From Halapricum desulfuricans (GTDB lineage Archaea; Halobacteriota; Halobacteria; Halobacteriales; Haloarculaceae), in assembly GCF_017094505.1 (NCBI RefSeq), contig NZ_CP064787.1:2232001-2296000 (forward strand): a stretch of DNA of 64,000 nt, read 5' to 3'. The notes beneath the pieces are model-generated. The model worked only from the letters and a program-made list of their open reading frames with translations. It was not told where the DNA came from and did no database searches. This document shows, one piece after another, positions 1 through 7,799 of this stretch. Position numbers and translations under genes: made by a program. How positions within the stretch are numbered: the first letter of the stretch is position 1; every line of letters starts with the position of its first letter.

Positions 1-1
1 A

Positions 2-553
2 GACTCCGACGCCCCCGATATCGGGGACGTCTTCGACCGGCTCGAGGAACTGGCCGAGACAGTTGACTCCGAAGCGGAGCGCGAACAGGTCGAGGCGGCG
101 ATGGCGGTCGCTTCGGAGGCGTCCCGGTCTGACACCGCGTTCGGACGCGTCATCTGGGGATTCGACCGCGCCGACGCAACGGAAGCGCTGCTCGGTGCGC
201 TGCTGTTCGGGATCCCGATGGCTGTCGAGGGTGGGACAGGCGAGATCGGCGCGTTCCTCGCGACTCGTCCGCTGGTGCTGGTGGGCACTGCCCTGTCCGC
301 GCTGGCGATCACAGTCGGCGTGTTGTACGTCGCGGAAATCCAGGACGTTCGTGTCAGGCGTCGGCTGTTCGGAATCGTTCCCATTCGACTCGCCGGCGTC
401 CTCGCGATCTCGTTTCTGCTTGCGGTCGTGTTGCTGACCGCGTGGGGGCGCGTCGACTGGGAGCGGCCGGCCGTCGCGCTCGCGAACGTCGTGGTCGCGT
501 TCGTCCCGATGTCGATCGGTGCGGCTCTCGGCGATATCCTCCCGGGAAGCTAG
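2..553 (+). CDS. DUF2391 family integral membrane protein (5' end outside window)
   Basis: The frame is open to the left edge, so the start is missing; 183 residues are visible. An acidic soluble stretch (about the first 50 residues) is followed by four hydrophobic segments, ending GAALGDILPG. The internal match FGIPMAVEGG followed by YVAEIQDVRV fits the haloarchaeal DUF2391 (TIGR02587) family of putative four-helix membrane proteins. The first internal ATG is at 101, but the upstream acidic segment also reads as coding. Function is unknown; nothing in the neighbourhood suggests one. Confidence 0.75.
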   Translation, partial: DSDAPDIGDVFDRLEELAETVDSEAEREQVEAAMAVASEASRSDTAFGRVIWGFDRADATEALLGALLFGIPMAVEGGTGEIGAFLATRPLVLVGTALSALAITVGVLYVAEIQDVRVRRRLFGIVPIRLAGVLAISFLLAVVLLTAWGRVDWERPAVALANVVVAFVPMSIGAALGDILPGS

Positions 554-667
554 TACGGAGCGAAGGCTCTTCCCCGGGGTCTCGATACACTGGACAACCG
601 GAGAAAACGGGTGTGAATCGGTGCGCTGTGAGCGCGCGGGAACGGCGCCTTCAGCGCGTGGAGGGCG

Positions 668-802
668 TCATTGCCATTCCGTATAGCCGCACTTCCCACA
701 GTGAAGCCGATCGCCGTGATCGGCCAGGAACGCGTCGCCGCACCGGGGGCACTGTTCGCGGTCGGTCGTCCCGTCGTCGCTGTAGAGCTCGTAGTGTGCC
801 AT
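668..802 (-). CDS. rps27ae: 30S ribosomal protein S27ae
   Basis: A 44-residue protein of the small ribosomal subunit. It starts [11 protein letters not shown] and holds one zinc ribbon, C18-x2-C21 and C35-x2-C38, typical of archaeal S27ae, which lacks the ubiquitin fused in eukaryotes. Its ATG (800-802) directly abuts the stop codon of S24e (803-805), so the two are translationally linked. The S24e-S27ae pair is conserved in archaea. Confidence 0.93.
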   Translation of the reverse strand: MAHYELYSDDGTTDREQCPRCGDAFLADHGDRLHCGKCGYTEWQ

Positions 803-1114
803 CTATGCCTCCTCCGCAGCGGTTTCCTCGCCGTCTGCGGCGATCTTGTTCCGCTCGAGCATGTGCTCCTGTTCGACCTCGAGGGCGGCCTCGGCGTCGT
901 CGTAGACCTTGGCGTAGCCGACGGTCTTTCGCATGCCGAACTTCGTGTCGAGCTTGTGGACGACGACCTCTTCGGCGTCCTTGTTCAGCTTGGCCGCGAG
1001 CGAGTCCCGGACCGACAGCCGCGAGGGCGTCGCGTCCTCGTGGGTCATCTCGAACCGGATATCCGTCCTGTGCAACATGGGGTTTTCCGTCTCTTCGATA
1101 ATGTCGACGTCCAT
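803..1114 (-). CDS. rps24e: 30S ribosomal protein S24e
   Basis: A 103-residue ribosomal protein. The start MDVDIIEETENPMLHRTDI at 1114 is chosen over an upstream in-frame ATG at 1192 because S24e proteins begin with this strand and the extra 26 residues look non-coding. The conserved stretch DTKFGMRKTVGYAKVYDD lies in the C-terminal half and the tail is acidic, usual for haloarchaea. First gene of a two-gene operon with S27ae. Confidence 0.93.
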   Translation of the reverse strand: MDVDIIEETENPMLHRTDIRFEMTHEDATPSRLSVRDSLAAKLNKDAEEVVVHKLDTKFGMRKTVGYAKVYDDAEAALEVEQEHMLERNKIAADGEETAAEEA

Positions 1115-1221
1115 AGTTCGTTGCTCGTATCTTCCCCCCGAAACGCCTAAAAGGATTTCGAACCGGCAGACGATCGACGCGCGCCCAAACACCCAAGTGT
1201 CATGGCAACGAATAACAACGT

Positions 1222-1494
1222 ATGCCGGGAGCCTGGATCTGGATCCTGGTGTACGTGCTGGCGTTCGCCCTGTTCCAGGTGCTGCTCTATCGCTATCTCC
1301 AGGGTCAGGAGCGCCCGCCGCTCGATCAGGCGACGCCGGACTACGGTGACACCGAACGAGCGCGCCCCCGGACTGCCGTCGCCGGCGTCGAGACCGACGA
1401 CGGGGAGATGATTCGCTGTCCTCGGTGTGGGGCCTACAACGAGCGCGACCCGGCCTACACCTACTGCAAGGAGTGCGTCCAGCGGCTGCAGTGA
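1222..1494 (+). CDS. Small membrane-anchored zinc-ribbon protein (DUF7577-like)
   Basis: A 90-residue protein: an N-terminal membrane helix (residues about 4-24), a variable acidic linker, then a C-terminal zinc ribbon with CPRCGAYN and CKECV cysteine pairs. The architecture (one helix plus cytoplasmic ribbon) is common among small haloarchaeal proteins of unknown function; DUF7577 is my best guess. Divergent from S24e and followed by the convergent threonine-synthase-like gene. Confidence 0.8.
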   Translation: MPGAWIWILVYVLAFALFQVLLYRYLQGQERPPLDQATPDYGDTERARPRTAVAGVETDDGEMIRCPRCGAYNERDPAYTYCKECVQRLQ

Positions 1495-1555
1495 CGAGGC
1501 CTCGCTTCGGCCGTCCGAGAGCCAGTACACGGCGAGTGGACGCGCCGATCCCCCC

Positions 1556-2743
1556 TCAGATTCCCTTGCTCATCAGGTGGCTCCGGAGCACGTCCGACTC
1601 CCGGTTTCCCGCCGCGGGGTTGACGAGCACGACCGTCTCGTCCTCGTCGAAGACGCCTCGCTCGGCCAGTTCGACCGCGCCGCTCGCGGCCGCCCCGCCG
1701 GCCGTTCCGACCTCGACGCCCGCCGTCTGGGCGACCTCGACGGCCGCCTCCAGGATCGACGAATCCGGCATCGAGAGGGCCGAGCCGCCGCTCTCGCGGA
1801 CGGCCTCGAGCACGGGTCGACTCGCCGGGGGGTCCGCGATTTCGAGCCCCCCGCAGATCGTATCGGGGTGTTCGACCGGTTCGTGTTCGGTTCGACCGTC
1901 CTCGAACGCCTCGGCGATCGGCCCACAGCCGTCCGGCTGGACGGCGTGGATCGCCGGGACGGCGTCGATCCAGCCCAGTTCGTCGAGCTCGCTGGCGGCC
2001 CGTGCCAGTCCGACGAGGCCGACGCCGCTCCCGGTCGGATGGACGACGTGATCGGGGCCGCCCCAGTCCAGCCGTTCGGCGATCTCGTAGAGAGTCGTCT
2101 TCGCGCCTTCCTGTCGGTAGGGCGTCTCGAACGCCGCGAGCGAGTACCACGACGTTCCGGATCTGGCGTCCTCGAACGCGGTGACGGCGTCGTCGAACCG
2201 CCCGCCGACGACGGACAGCTCGCCGCCGTGGACGTTGGTCATCGCCTTGGCGTCGAAGCCCGCTCGCGACGGGACGAACACCTCGGCGTCGAGGCCGGCG
2301 CGGGCGGCGTAAGCGCTTGCGGCCTGTGCGGCGTCCCCGGTCGAGGGCAGCGCGACCGTCGCCGCGCCGTGCTCTTTCGCGGCGGTCACCGCGAGTGCCA
2401 CACCGCGGTCGGCGATCGATCCCGTCGGGTTCGCGCCCTCGTCTTTGATCAGGACGCGCTCGACGCCCAGTCGCCGTGCCCAGCCGGGCGCGTCCACAAG
2501 CGGCGTCGTTCCCTCTCCCAACGTGACGAGCGTCTCCCGGGGGAACGGCAAGACGTCGGCGTAGCGGGCAAGTCCGTCGAAGGGCGGTCCCGTCAACGCC
2601 TCGCGGTCGAGATCGAGCGCCGAGCGGTCGTAGGCGACCTCGAGGACGCCGCCACAGTCGGGGCAGCGACGTGTGGTCTCGAGGTCGTGTATCGCCCCGC
2701 AGTCCGTACAGCGCAGGCCGCGGCAGGCCGCCGTCGTCTCCAT
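1556..2743 (-). CDS. Threonine-synthase-like PLP-fold protein lacking the catalytic lysine
   Basis: 395 residues with a threonine synthase layout: N-terminal zinc ribbon (C12, C15, C27, C30), then a fold-type II PLP domain with a phosphate loop HPTGSGVGLVGL. The usual PLP motif is NPTGSFKDRG; here it reads NPTGSIADRG (about residues 105-114), so the Schiff-base lysine is replaced by alanine (codon GCC). Either it is catalytically dead, regulatory or non-PLP, or another lysine serves. The ATG at 2743 starts at the ribbon; it is divergent from the FAD oxidoreductase at 2850. Confidence 0.8.
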   Translation of the reverse strand: METTAACRGLRCTDCGAIHDLETTRRCPDCGGVLEVAYDRSALDLDREALTGPPFDGLARYADVLPFPRETLVTLGEGTTPLVDAPGWARRLGVERVLIKDEGANPTGSIADRGVALAVTAAKEHGAATVALPSTGDAAQAASAYAARAGLDAEVFVPSRAGFDAKAMTNVHGGELSVVGGRFDDAVTAFEDARSGTSWYSLAAFETPYRQEGAKTTLYEIAERLDWGGPDHVVHPTGSGVGLVGLARAASELDELGWIDAVPAIHAVQPDGCGPIAEAFEDGRTEHEPVEHPDTICGGLEIADPPASRPVLEAVRESGGSALSMPDSSILEAAVEVAQTAGVEVGTAGGAAASGAVELAERGVFDEDETVVLVNPAAGNRESDVLRSHLMSKGI

Positions 2744-2849
2744 GTCCGCCTCTCGGGATGCCACCGACAAAGCCCTGTCCGTCCCCGATCGGGTGCCGCA
2801 GGGACAGTCCGTCGCAGTCGTTTTGTGCCCGCCGCCCGCAGATGAGGGC

Positions 2850-4112
2850 ATGACTGACGTCGCCGTGGCTGGCGGTGGACTGGCCGGGCTGGTCGCCGCG
2901 CGCCGCCTCGCAGACGACGGCCACGACGTGGTGCTGTTCGAGCGCGAAGAGACCGTCGGCGGTCGCGTGCGGACGACCCGCACCGAGGGGCTGACCCTCG
3001 ACCGGGGGTTTCAGGTGCTCTTTACGGCGTATCCCGCAGTCAAGCGGGAGCTGGATCTGGACGCGCTCGATCTCCGGTCGTTCACGCCCGGCGCGACGAT
3101 CGCGCGATCGGGCCACCGGTCGGTGCTGTCCGACCCGTTGCGCAACCCCCGCGACGGGCTGGAGACGCTGTTCAACCGCGAGGTCCGGACGGCCGACAAG
3201 CTCCGGACTTTCAGACTCCAGCGCGAACTCGCCCGGGCCGAGCCGGGGGAGCTCCTCGATCCGAACCGCCCGGCGACGACGATCCGCGAGTTCCTCGCCG
3301 ACCGCGGGTTCTCGAAGGCCTACGTCGAACGGTTCGCCGCGCCCTTCTACGGCGGGATCACGCTGGATCGGTCGCTCGCGACCGATTCGCGAGTGTTCGA
3401 GTACACGTTCAAGATGCTCTCGGAGGGGTCGATCGCGGTCCCGGCCGGCGGCATGGGCGAGATATCCCGACAGCTGGCCCGGCGAGCCGAGGCGGCCGGC
3501 GCACGGATCGAGACCGGTCGAGAGATCACGGCTGTCGACGGCGACGGCACGGTCGAACTCCCCGGAGAAGCGATCGAGGCGGACGCCGTCGTCGTCGCGA
3601 CCGACCCGCACACTGCCCGGGAGTTGACCGGCGTCGACTCGATTCCGACGGGTGCGAAAGGCTGTGTCACGCAGTACTACACGCTCGACAGCTATGCGGA
3701 GCTGGACACCGGAAAGAAGCTGCTGCTCAACGCCGCGGACGGGCGGCCGAACCAGATCGCGCCGCTGTCTGCCGTCGCGCCCGAGTACGCGCCGGAGGGG
3801 ACGCAACTGCTGAGCGCCACCTTCCTCGGCGAGCAGGACGCCAGCGACGAGCGACTGGCCGAGGAGACGCGCGAGGCGCTCGCCGCGTGGTACCCCGAGC
3901 GCGACCTCGGTGGAGTGGAACTGCGCCACACCGCTCGCATCGAGTTCGCGCAGTTCCCCCAGCCACCGGGCTTTCTGTCGTCGCTCCCCGATCCGGACGC
4001 CCCCGACGGGCCGGTCGTCCTCGCCGGCGACTACACGCGCTGGTGTTCGATCCAGGGCGCGCTCGAGAGCGGCCGGCGTGCGACGGACCTCGTCCGGGGG
4101 AGGCTGCGATGA
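2850..4112 (+). CDS. FAD-dependent amine-oxidase/phytoene-desaturase-like oxidoreductase
   Basis: 420 residues beginning with a dinucleotide-binding motif, VAVAGGGLAGLVAARRL, followed by the GGR signature (ETVGGRVRTTR) of the protoporphyrinogen oxidase/phytoene desaturase/amine oxidase superfamily. The C-terminal FAD-binding part is VVLAGDYTRWCSIQGALESG. Substrate cannot be read from sequence. The start at 2850 places the Rossmann motif at residue 3. Its stop overlaps the start of the next gene by 4 bases (ATGA), so the two are co-translated. Confidence 0.85.
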   Translation: MTDVAVAGGGLAGLVAARRLADDGHDVVLFEREETVGGRVRTTRTEGLTLDRGFQVLFTAYPAVKRELDLDALDLRSFTPGATIARSGHRSVLSDPLRNPRDGLETLFNREVRTADKLRTFRLQRELARAEPGELLDPNRPATTIREFLADRGFSKAYVERFAAPFYGGITLDRSLATDSRVFEYTFKMLSEGSIAVPAGGMGEISRQLARRAEAAGARIETGREITAVDGDGTVELPGEAIEADAVVVATDPHTARELTGVDSIPTGAKGCVTQYYTLDSYAELDTGKKLLLNAADGRPNQIAPLSAVAPEYAPEGTQLLSATFLGEQDASDERLAEETREALAAWYPERDLGGVELRHTARIEFAQFPQPPGFLSSLPDPDAPDGPVVLAGDYTRWCSIQGALESGRRATDLVRGRLR

Positions 4113-4681
4113 CCAGCGAGAAAGCGAAGATGCTCGCCGGCGAGCCCTACGATCCGATGGATCCGCAACTGCGGGCCGAACGCCGGGCCGCCCGTCAGCT
4201 GACGAGCCTGTTCAACGAGACTGATCCGACCGAGCGCGAGCGCCGACGGACACTGCTCGAGGCGCTGTTCGGATCGGGCGGCGAGACGGCCTTCGTCGAG
4301 CCGCCGTTTCACTGCGATTACGGCAGTCAGATCCACGTCGGCGAGGACTTCTTCGCGAACTTCGGCTGTGTCTTTCTGGACGTCTGTGAGATCCGATTCG
4401 GCGACCAGTGCATGCTCGGTCCCGGCGTGCACGTCTACACGGCAACCCATCCACTCGACGCGGCCGCTCGCACCAGCGGCACGGAGCTCGGTGACCCCGT
4501 AGAGGTCGGTGACCGCGCCTGGATCGGCGGGCAGGCCGTAATCAATCCGGGCGTGACGATCGGCGACGACGCCGTCGTGGCGGCAGGGGCGGTCGTCGTC
4601 GATGACGTGCCGGACGGCGTAGTCGTGGGCGGGAATCCGGCCCGCGTGATCCGGGAGATCGACGAGCAGCGAAGAAATTAA
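4109..4681 (+). CDS. maa: Maltose/galactoside O-acetyltransferase (hexapeptide-repeat)
   Basis: 190 residues. An N-terminal MAA segment (KMLAGEPYDPMDPQL) precedes a left-handed beta-helix of hexapeptide repeats; the active-site histidine is in TATHPLD (H114). These enzymes move acetyl from acetyl-CoA to a sugar. The ATG overlaps the upstream oxidoreductase stop (ATGA at 4109-4112), so the two form an operon; a shared small-molecule pathway is possible but unproven. Confidence 0.9.
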   Translation: MTSEKAKMLAGEPYDPMDPQLRAERRAARQLTSLFNETDPTERERRRTLLEALFGSGGETAFVEPPFHCDYGSQIHVGEDFFANFGCVFLDVCEIRFGDQCMLGPGVHVYTATHPLDAAARTSGTELGDPVEVGDRAWIGGQAVINPGVTIGDDAVVAAGAVVVDDVPDGVVVGGNPARVIREIDEQRRN

Positions 4682-4705
4682 TACATCCAGTACGCATCAG
4701 TACAT

Positions 4706-5065
4706 ATGCCGATCAGTGCCGACCGGTTCGACGAGATCGACGACGACAGTACCCCGACTCCGGGGACGAACGCTCACGAGATTCTCTCGTTTCTCGAAGC
4801 CAATGCCGATCAAGCGTTCACCCGAAGCGAGATCGCAGAATCGACCGGGGTCGCTGATGGGTCCGTGGGACCGACGCTCGTTCGCCTCCGCGAGGCCGGG
4901 CGGGTCGACCACCGGGGTCACTACTGGCGCGTCAGCGACCACGTTCGAAGCGTCACCGCTGCTACGGGCCATGCAGACGCGGTCGCAACAAGCCACGAAG
5001 ACGAACCGATAGCATACGACGAATGGCAGGACTACGCGGTCGATCCGCGTGAAGGTCGTGACTAG
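4706..5065 (+). CDS. Winged-helix protein, candidate antitoxin of the downstream PemK/MazF-like gene
   Basis: 119 residues with a winged-helix domain at about 25-78 (AHEILSFLEAN, then a recognition helix GSVGPTLVRLREAGRV and a wing ending GHYWRVSD) and an acidic tail. The tail overlaps the next gene by 17 bases in another frame. The order (DNA-binding protein then MazF-like protein, overlapping) is that of a type II toxin-antitoxin pair, where the acidic tail would bind the toxin. Role inferred from context. Confidence 0.7.
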   Translation: MPISADRFDEIDDDSTPTPGTNAHEILSFLEANADQAFTRSEIAESTGVADGSVGPTLVRLREAGRVDHRGHYWRVSDHVRSVTAATGHADAVATSHEDEPIAYDEWQDYAVDPREGRD

Positions 5066-5396
5066 TCGCTATCGACAAGGCGATGTCTTCTGGGCGCCGG
5101 ATCCCTTTCGAGAGGGGACGAACCCGCGACTCTGGTTGGTCCTTGCCACAGACAGCCTCCCGTTCCCGGACGAAGAATACCTCTGTGCTGCGCTCACGAC
5201 GAGCGACCTCCCGGCAAATCACGAAGTCGGAGACGACTGGATCGCAGGCCGCCATCCCGACAAAACGTCGTACTGTTCACCGTGGGTTGTCGGGACGGTC
5301 AAACACCGCGCGATCGCAAATCCGCAGGGGAAGATAACGACCGAGTTCACTGAGCACATGATCGATCGTTGTGAAGACTTCTTGCGCGGGACGTAG
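5049..5396 (+). CDS. PemK/MazF-like toxin-family protein
   Basis: 115 residues from a GTG at 5049. The start MKVVTSRYRQGDVFWAPDPF and the strand-rich order (GDV, then RLWLVLATD, then EYLCAALTTSD) match the PemK/MazF SH3-like fold of mRNA-cleaving toxins; an alternative is a non-toxic nucleic-acid-binding relative. It overlaps the upstream winged-helix gene by 17 bases, implying coupled translation. Confidence 0.65.
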   Translation: MKVVTSRYRQGDVFWAPDPFREGTNPRLWLVLATDSLPFPDEEYLCAALTTSDLPANHEVGDDWIAGRHPDKTSYCSPWVVGTVKHRAIANPQGKITTEFTEHMIDRCEDFLRGT

Positions 5397-5430
5397 CCCC
5401 GACCAGCAACAGCTCGTCGGATCGAGAACC

Positions 5431-6432
5431 CTATGCGATCCCGTCGGGCAGGTCGATCGGGACGGAGCCGTGGGTGTAGCCGTCGAGTCGGCCGTCGGGA
5501 CGGGCGCGGAAGACGACGGCCGGGCGATGGCCGACGTCCGGCCGGTTTCGGGCGATCTCGGCCCACTCCTCGTCGGTGAACGACGAACAGTCGACGAACA
5601 GCGTCACGCCGCCGCCGTGTTCCTGCAACTGTCCGGTGGTCTTGTTGGCGGCGGTCTGGCGGATCGCCGCGACGGCCGAATCGGCTGTCCGGTGGTCGGG
5701 CGGGACGGGACGGGTCACCTCGACCAGGGCGGTCTCGGTGTCTTCCCGATCGATCCGGAAGTCGATCGAGTGGCCCGTCGAGATCTCGATCTCCGGGGTG
5801 ACCTCGTAGCCCTGCTCGAACAGGAGCTTCGCGACGGTGAACTCGCTCATCGCCGCGGCCATCCGCGAGTGGTGAACGGATTCGGAAGTCCCCAGTTTCG
5901 AGGCCATCACGTACCGGTACTCGTCGAGTGCCCCCGTCTCGAGGAACTCCTCGTAGAAGGCAAGCGCGGTTTCGCGGTCGGCATCGGGAAAGCCCGCCGC
6001 GTGTTCGCGGAAGAACACCCGCGTGCTCTCGCGGCCGTCCTTCGAGAGGAAAACCGGCAGGAAAAACCACGCCAGTTTCGGGGCCGATTCGAGCCACGGG
6101 TCTTCCTCGTAGAGCTGGGCGAGCAACTCGCGCTGTGCCCACTCCGAGACCGGAGCCGGGGCCTCGTCGAAGGTCTCTTTGTCCGTTCCCCACAGCGTCT
6201 TCGGCGTCTCGGTGTTGCCGAGCCAGTAGCCGCCGTCGTCGTTCCAGCAGAACAGCGCCACGTCGCCGTTGTCCATCTCGAACCGCCGGGCGTCGTACCC
6301 GTCGGGCTGGCTGTACCACGGCGTCGACATCTCGGCTCCCAGATTCTGATCGAGCGCCCGATAGATCTCCGCGCGGACGCGCCCCTCTGTCCAGTGGGCT
6401 TTCGACCGGCGGAACCGAAGCGGTGTCGCCAC
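5431..6432 (-). CDS. DUF5784 family protein
   Basis: 333 acidic residues from a GTG at 6432. No signal peptide or membrane helix. The central part (around 210-260: FEQGYEVTPEIEISTG, then SIDFRID...ALVEVTRP) resembles the core of restriction-endonuclease-like folds (D then E-V), but this is a loose similarity. Belongs by appearance to the haloarchaeal family DUF5784 of unknown function. A TATA-like ACATATAC lies about 25 bases upstream, so the mRNA is probably leaderless. Confidence 0.75.
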   Translation of the reverse strand: MATPLRFRRSKAHWTEGRVRAEIYRALDQNLGAEMSTPWYSQPDGYDARRFEMDNGDVALFCWNDDGGYWLGNTETPKTLWGTDKETFDEAPAPVSEWAQRELLAQLYEEDPWLESAPKLAWFFLPVFLSKDGRESTRVFFREHAAGFPDADRETALAFYEEFLETGALDEYRYVMASKLGTSESVHHSRMAAAMSEFTVAKLLFEQGYEVTPEIEISTGHSIDFRIDREDTETALVEVTRPVPPDHRTADSAVAAIRQTAANKTTGQLQEHGGGVTLFVDCSSFTDEEWAEIARNRPDVGHRPAVVFRARPDGRLDGYTHGSVPIDLPDGIA

Positions 6433-6533
6433 GATAGCCGGTAGGCCACGGCACCGTATATGTGTTCCGCGAGACGGCCGAGGGGAGGAGTCCGGACGCT
6501 CAATGGCGGATTTTGCTCCAAAACACTTACGTA

Positions 6534-6547
6534 TTAGACGTATCTAA
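6534..6547. promoter_or_regulatory. Candidate metal-regulator (DtxR/MntR-type) operator
   Basis: The inverted repeat TTAGA-CGTA-TCTAA lies 41 bases before the start of the TMEM165/GDT1 gene. The TTAG...CTAA form resembles DtxR-superfamily (MntR/SirR/Idr) operators, and the downstream family transports manganese or calcium. Inference only. Confidence 0.4.
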
Positions 6548-6587
6548 ATCTCTCCAATGAGTTGCAGTCGAACGGGAGGGAGCTGAC

Positions 6588-7301
6588 GTGTCCGAGTTCC
6601 TGACAGTCGTGTTCGTCGCTGCGGCGGCGCAACTGGCGGTCCTGCCCGGTGAGAAGGTGCAGTTCATCATCGCGGGGCTCTCGACGCGGTATCACCCGCT
6701 GATCGTCGTGTCGGCCGCCGGAGCGGCCTTCGCCGGCTGGACGGCGCTGGAGATCCTCTTCGGCAACGCCCTGAAAGGGGCGCTTCCGGGGGTCTATCTG
6801 GACCTGTTCACCGCGATTCTGTTCGCGGTGTTTGCGGTCTTGCTCCTGCGGTCGGCCCCGGCGAGGCAGGCGCAGCCGACCGCGACCGACGGCGGCGCGT
6901 TCGGCACCGACGGGAAGCTGGATGTCGAGATATTCGGTCGCGAGGTCCCGAACGCGCTCGGGGGCTGGCTACCGATCTTCGCGATGATGACCGCCGGCGA
7001 GTTCGGCGACAAGACTCAGATAGTGACGATCGGACTGGCGACGCAGTACGGTGCACACCCCGGTATCTGGGTCGGCGAGATGCTCGCGATCATCCCTGTG
7101 AGCCTCGCGAACGCGTACTTCTTCCACACGTTCTCGCACAAGTTCGACGTCCGGAAGGCTCACTTCGTCGGCGCGGCGATCTTCGCGTTCTTCGCGGCCG
7201 ACACCGTGCTGGCGATCACGACCGGGTTCTCCGTCTGGGAAACGGTCGTGAACGCCGTCGGATCGACGCTGGCCGACGTGGGTCCCGCACTCGGACTGTG
7301 A
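6588..7301 (+). CDS. TMEM165/GDT1 family cation transporter
   Basis: 237 residues, six to seven predicted membrane helices in two halves. The second half carries the signature EFGDKTQ (around residue 143); the first-half counterpart is degenerate, PGEKVQF (around 20), where the usual motif is E-x-G-D-K-T. The family (UPF0016) moves Mn2+ or Ca2+. The GTG at 6588 follows a purine-rich GGGAGGGA. A possible metal-regulator operator lies just upstream. Confidence 0.85.
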   Translation: MSEFLTVVFVAAAAQLAVLPGEKVQFIIAGLSTRYHPLIVVSAAGAAFAGWTALEILFGNALKGALPGVYLDLFTAILFAVFAVLLLRSAPARQAQPTATDGGAFGTDGKLDVEIFGREVPNALGGWLPIFAMMTAGEFGDKTQIVTIGLATQYGAHPGIWVGEMLAIIPVSLANAYFFHTFSHKFDVRKAHFVGAAIFAFFAADTVLAITTGFSVWETVVNAVGSTLADVGPALGL

Positions 7302-7317
7302 CTGATCGCTTGTCGAA

Positions 7318-7611
7318 CTAGTTCAGCCGATCCGTCTCGACTGACACACCGGGCGGCGTGACGATCAGGAATCCACGGAAGTGGACGAGTTCGCCGCCCA
7401 TGTCCCGAACCTCGCGGGCGAACCCGGCCGCGCGCTCGTTGACGTCGCCCTCGACGGAGAGCACGAGGACCGCGTCGTCCTCGATCAACTCGACCCACTC
7501 CGCATCAGGCGTCGAGCCGTCGAGAATGTCCAGTACGATCCGGCTGTCGGTCTCCTCGCCCCCCTCGAGTTTGTCCTCGACGGCCTGCAGATCGAGATCG
7601 AACTCGGCCAT
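7318..7611 (-). CDS. DUF5779 family protein
   Basis: 97 residues starting MAEFDLDLQAVEDKLEGG. The sequence predicts a small alpha/beta domain: ILDGSTPDAEWVELI, then VLVLSVEGDVNERAAGFA. Looks like haloarchaeal family DUF5779; function unknown. The start at 7611 is preferred to an in-frame ATG at 7731, whose extra 40 residues are not haloarchaeal-like. Convergent with the transporter (16 bases apart). Confidence 0.7.
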   Translation of the reverse strand: MAEFDLDLQAVEDKLEGGEETDSRIVLDILDGSTPDAEWVELIEDDAVLVLSVEGDVNERAAGFAREVRDMGGELVHFRGFLIVTPPGVSVETDRLN

Positions 7612-7770
7612 ACCTCGACTCTCGACGGCCACCACCAAAAATGGTGCATATCGACTCCGAACCGGACGCCTGTCCACCTGTGGACCACTGTCGGCCACGA
7701 GAGATGACGAACGTCCACTGGTAGCTGACAATGACAGACCTAGAGGTACACCGATCCCGGGAGAACAACC

Positions 7771-7780
7771 TTTTTATATC
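7771..7780 (+). promoter_or_regulatory. Promoter (TATA box) of leuA
   Basis: TTTTTATATC is centred about 25 bases before the ATG at 7800. This is the usual archaeal TATA-to-start distance for a leaderless mRNA and argues that translation begins at 7800 or 7806. Confidence 0.6.
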
Positions 7781-7799
7781 GCGAGCGACCTTGATTCGG

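Noticed and set aside
1461-3929. Very long open frame on the minus strand
   Set aside because: It runs antisense through the oxidoreductase and out of frame with the threonine-synthase-like gene; composition is Arg-rich, typical of a shadow frame in GC-rich DNA.
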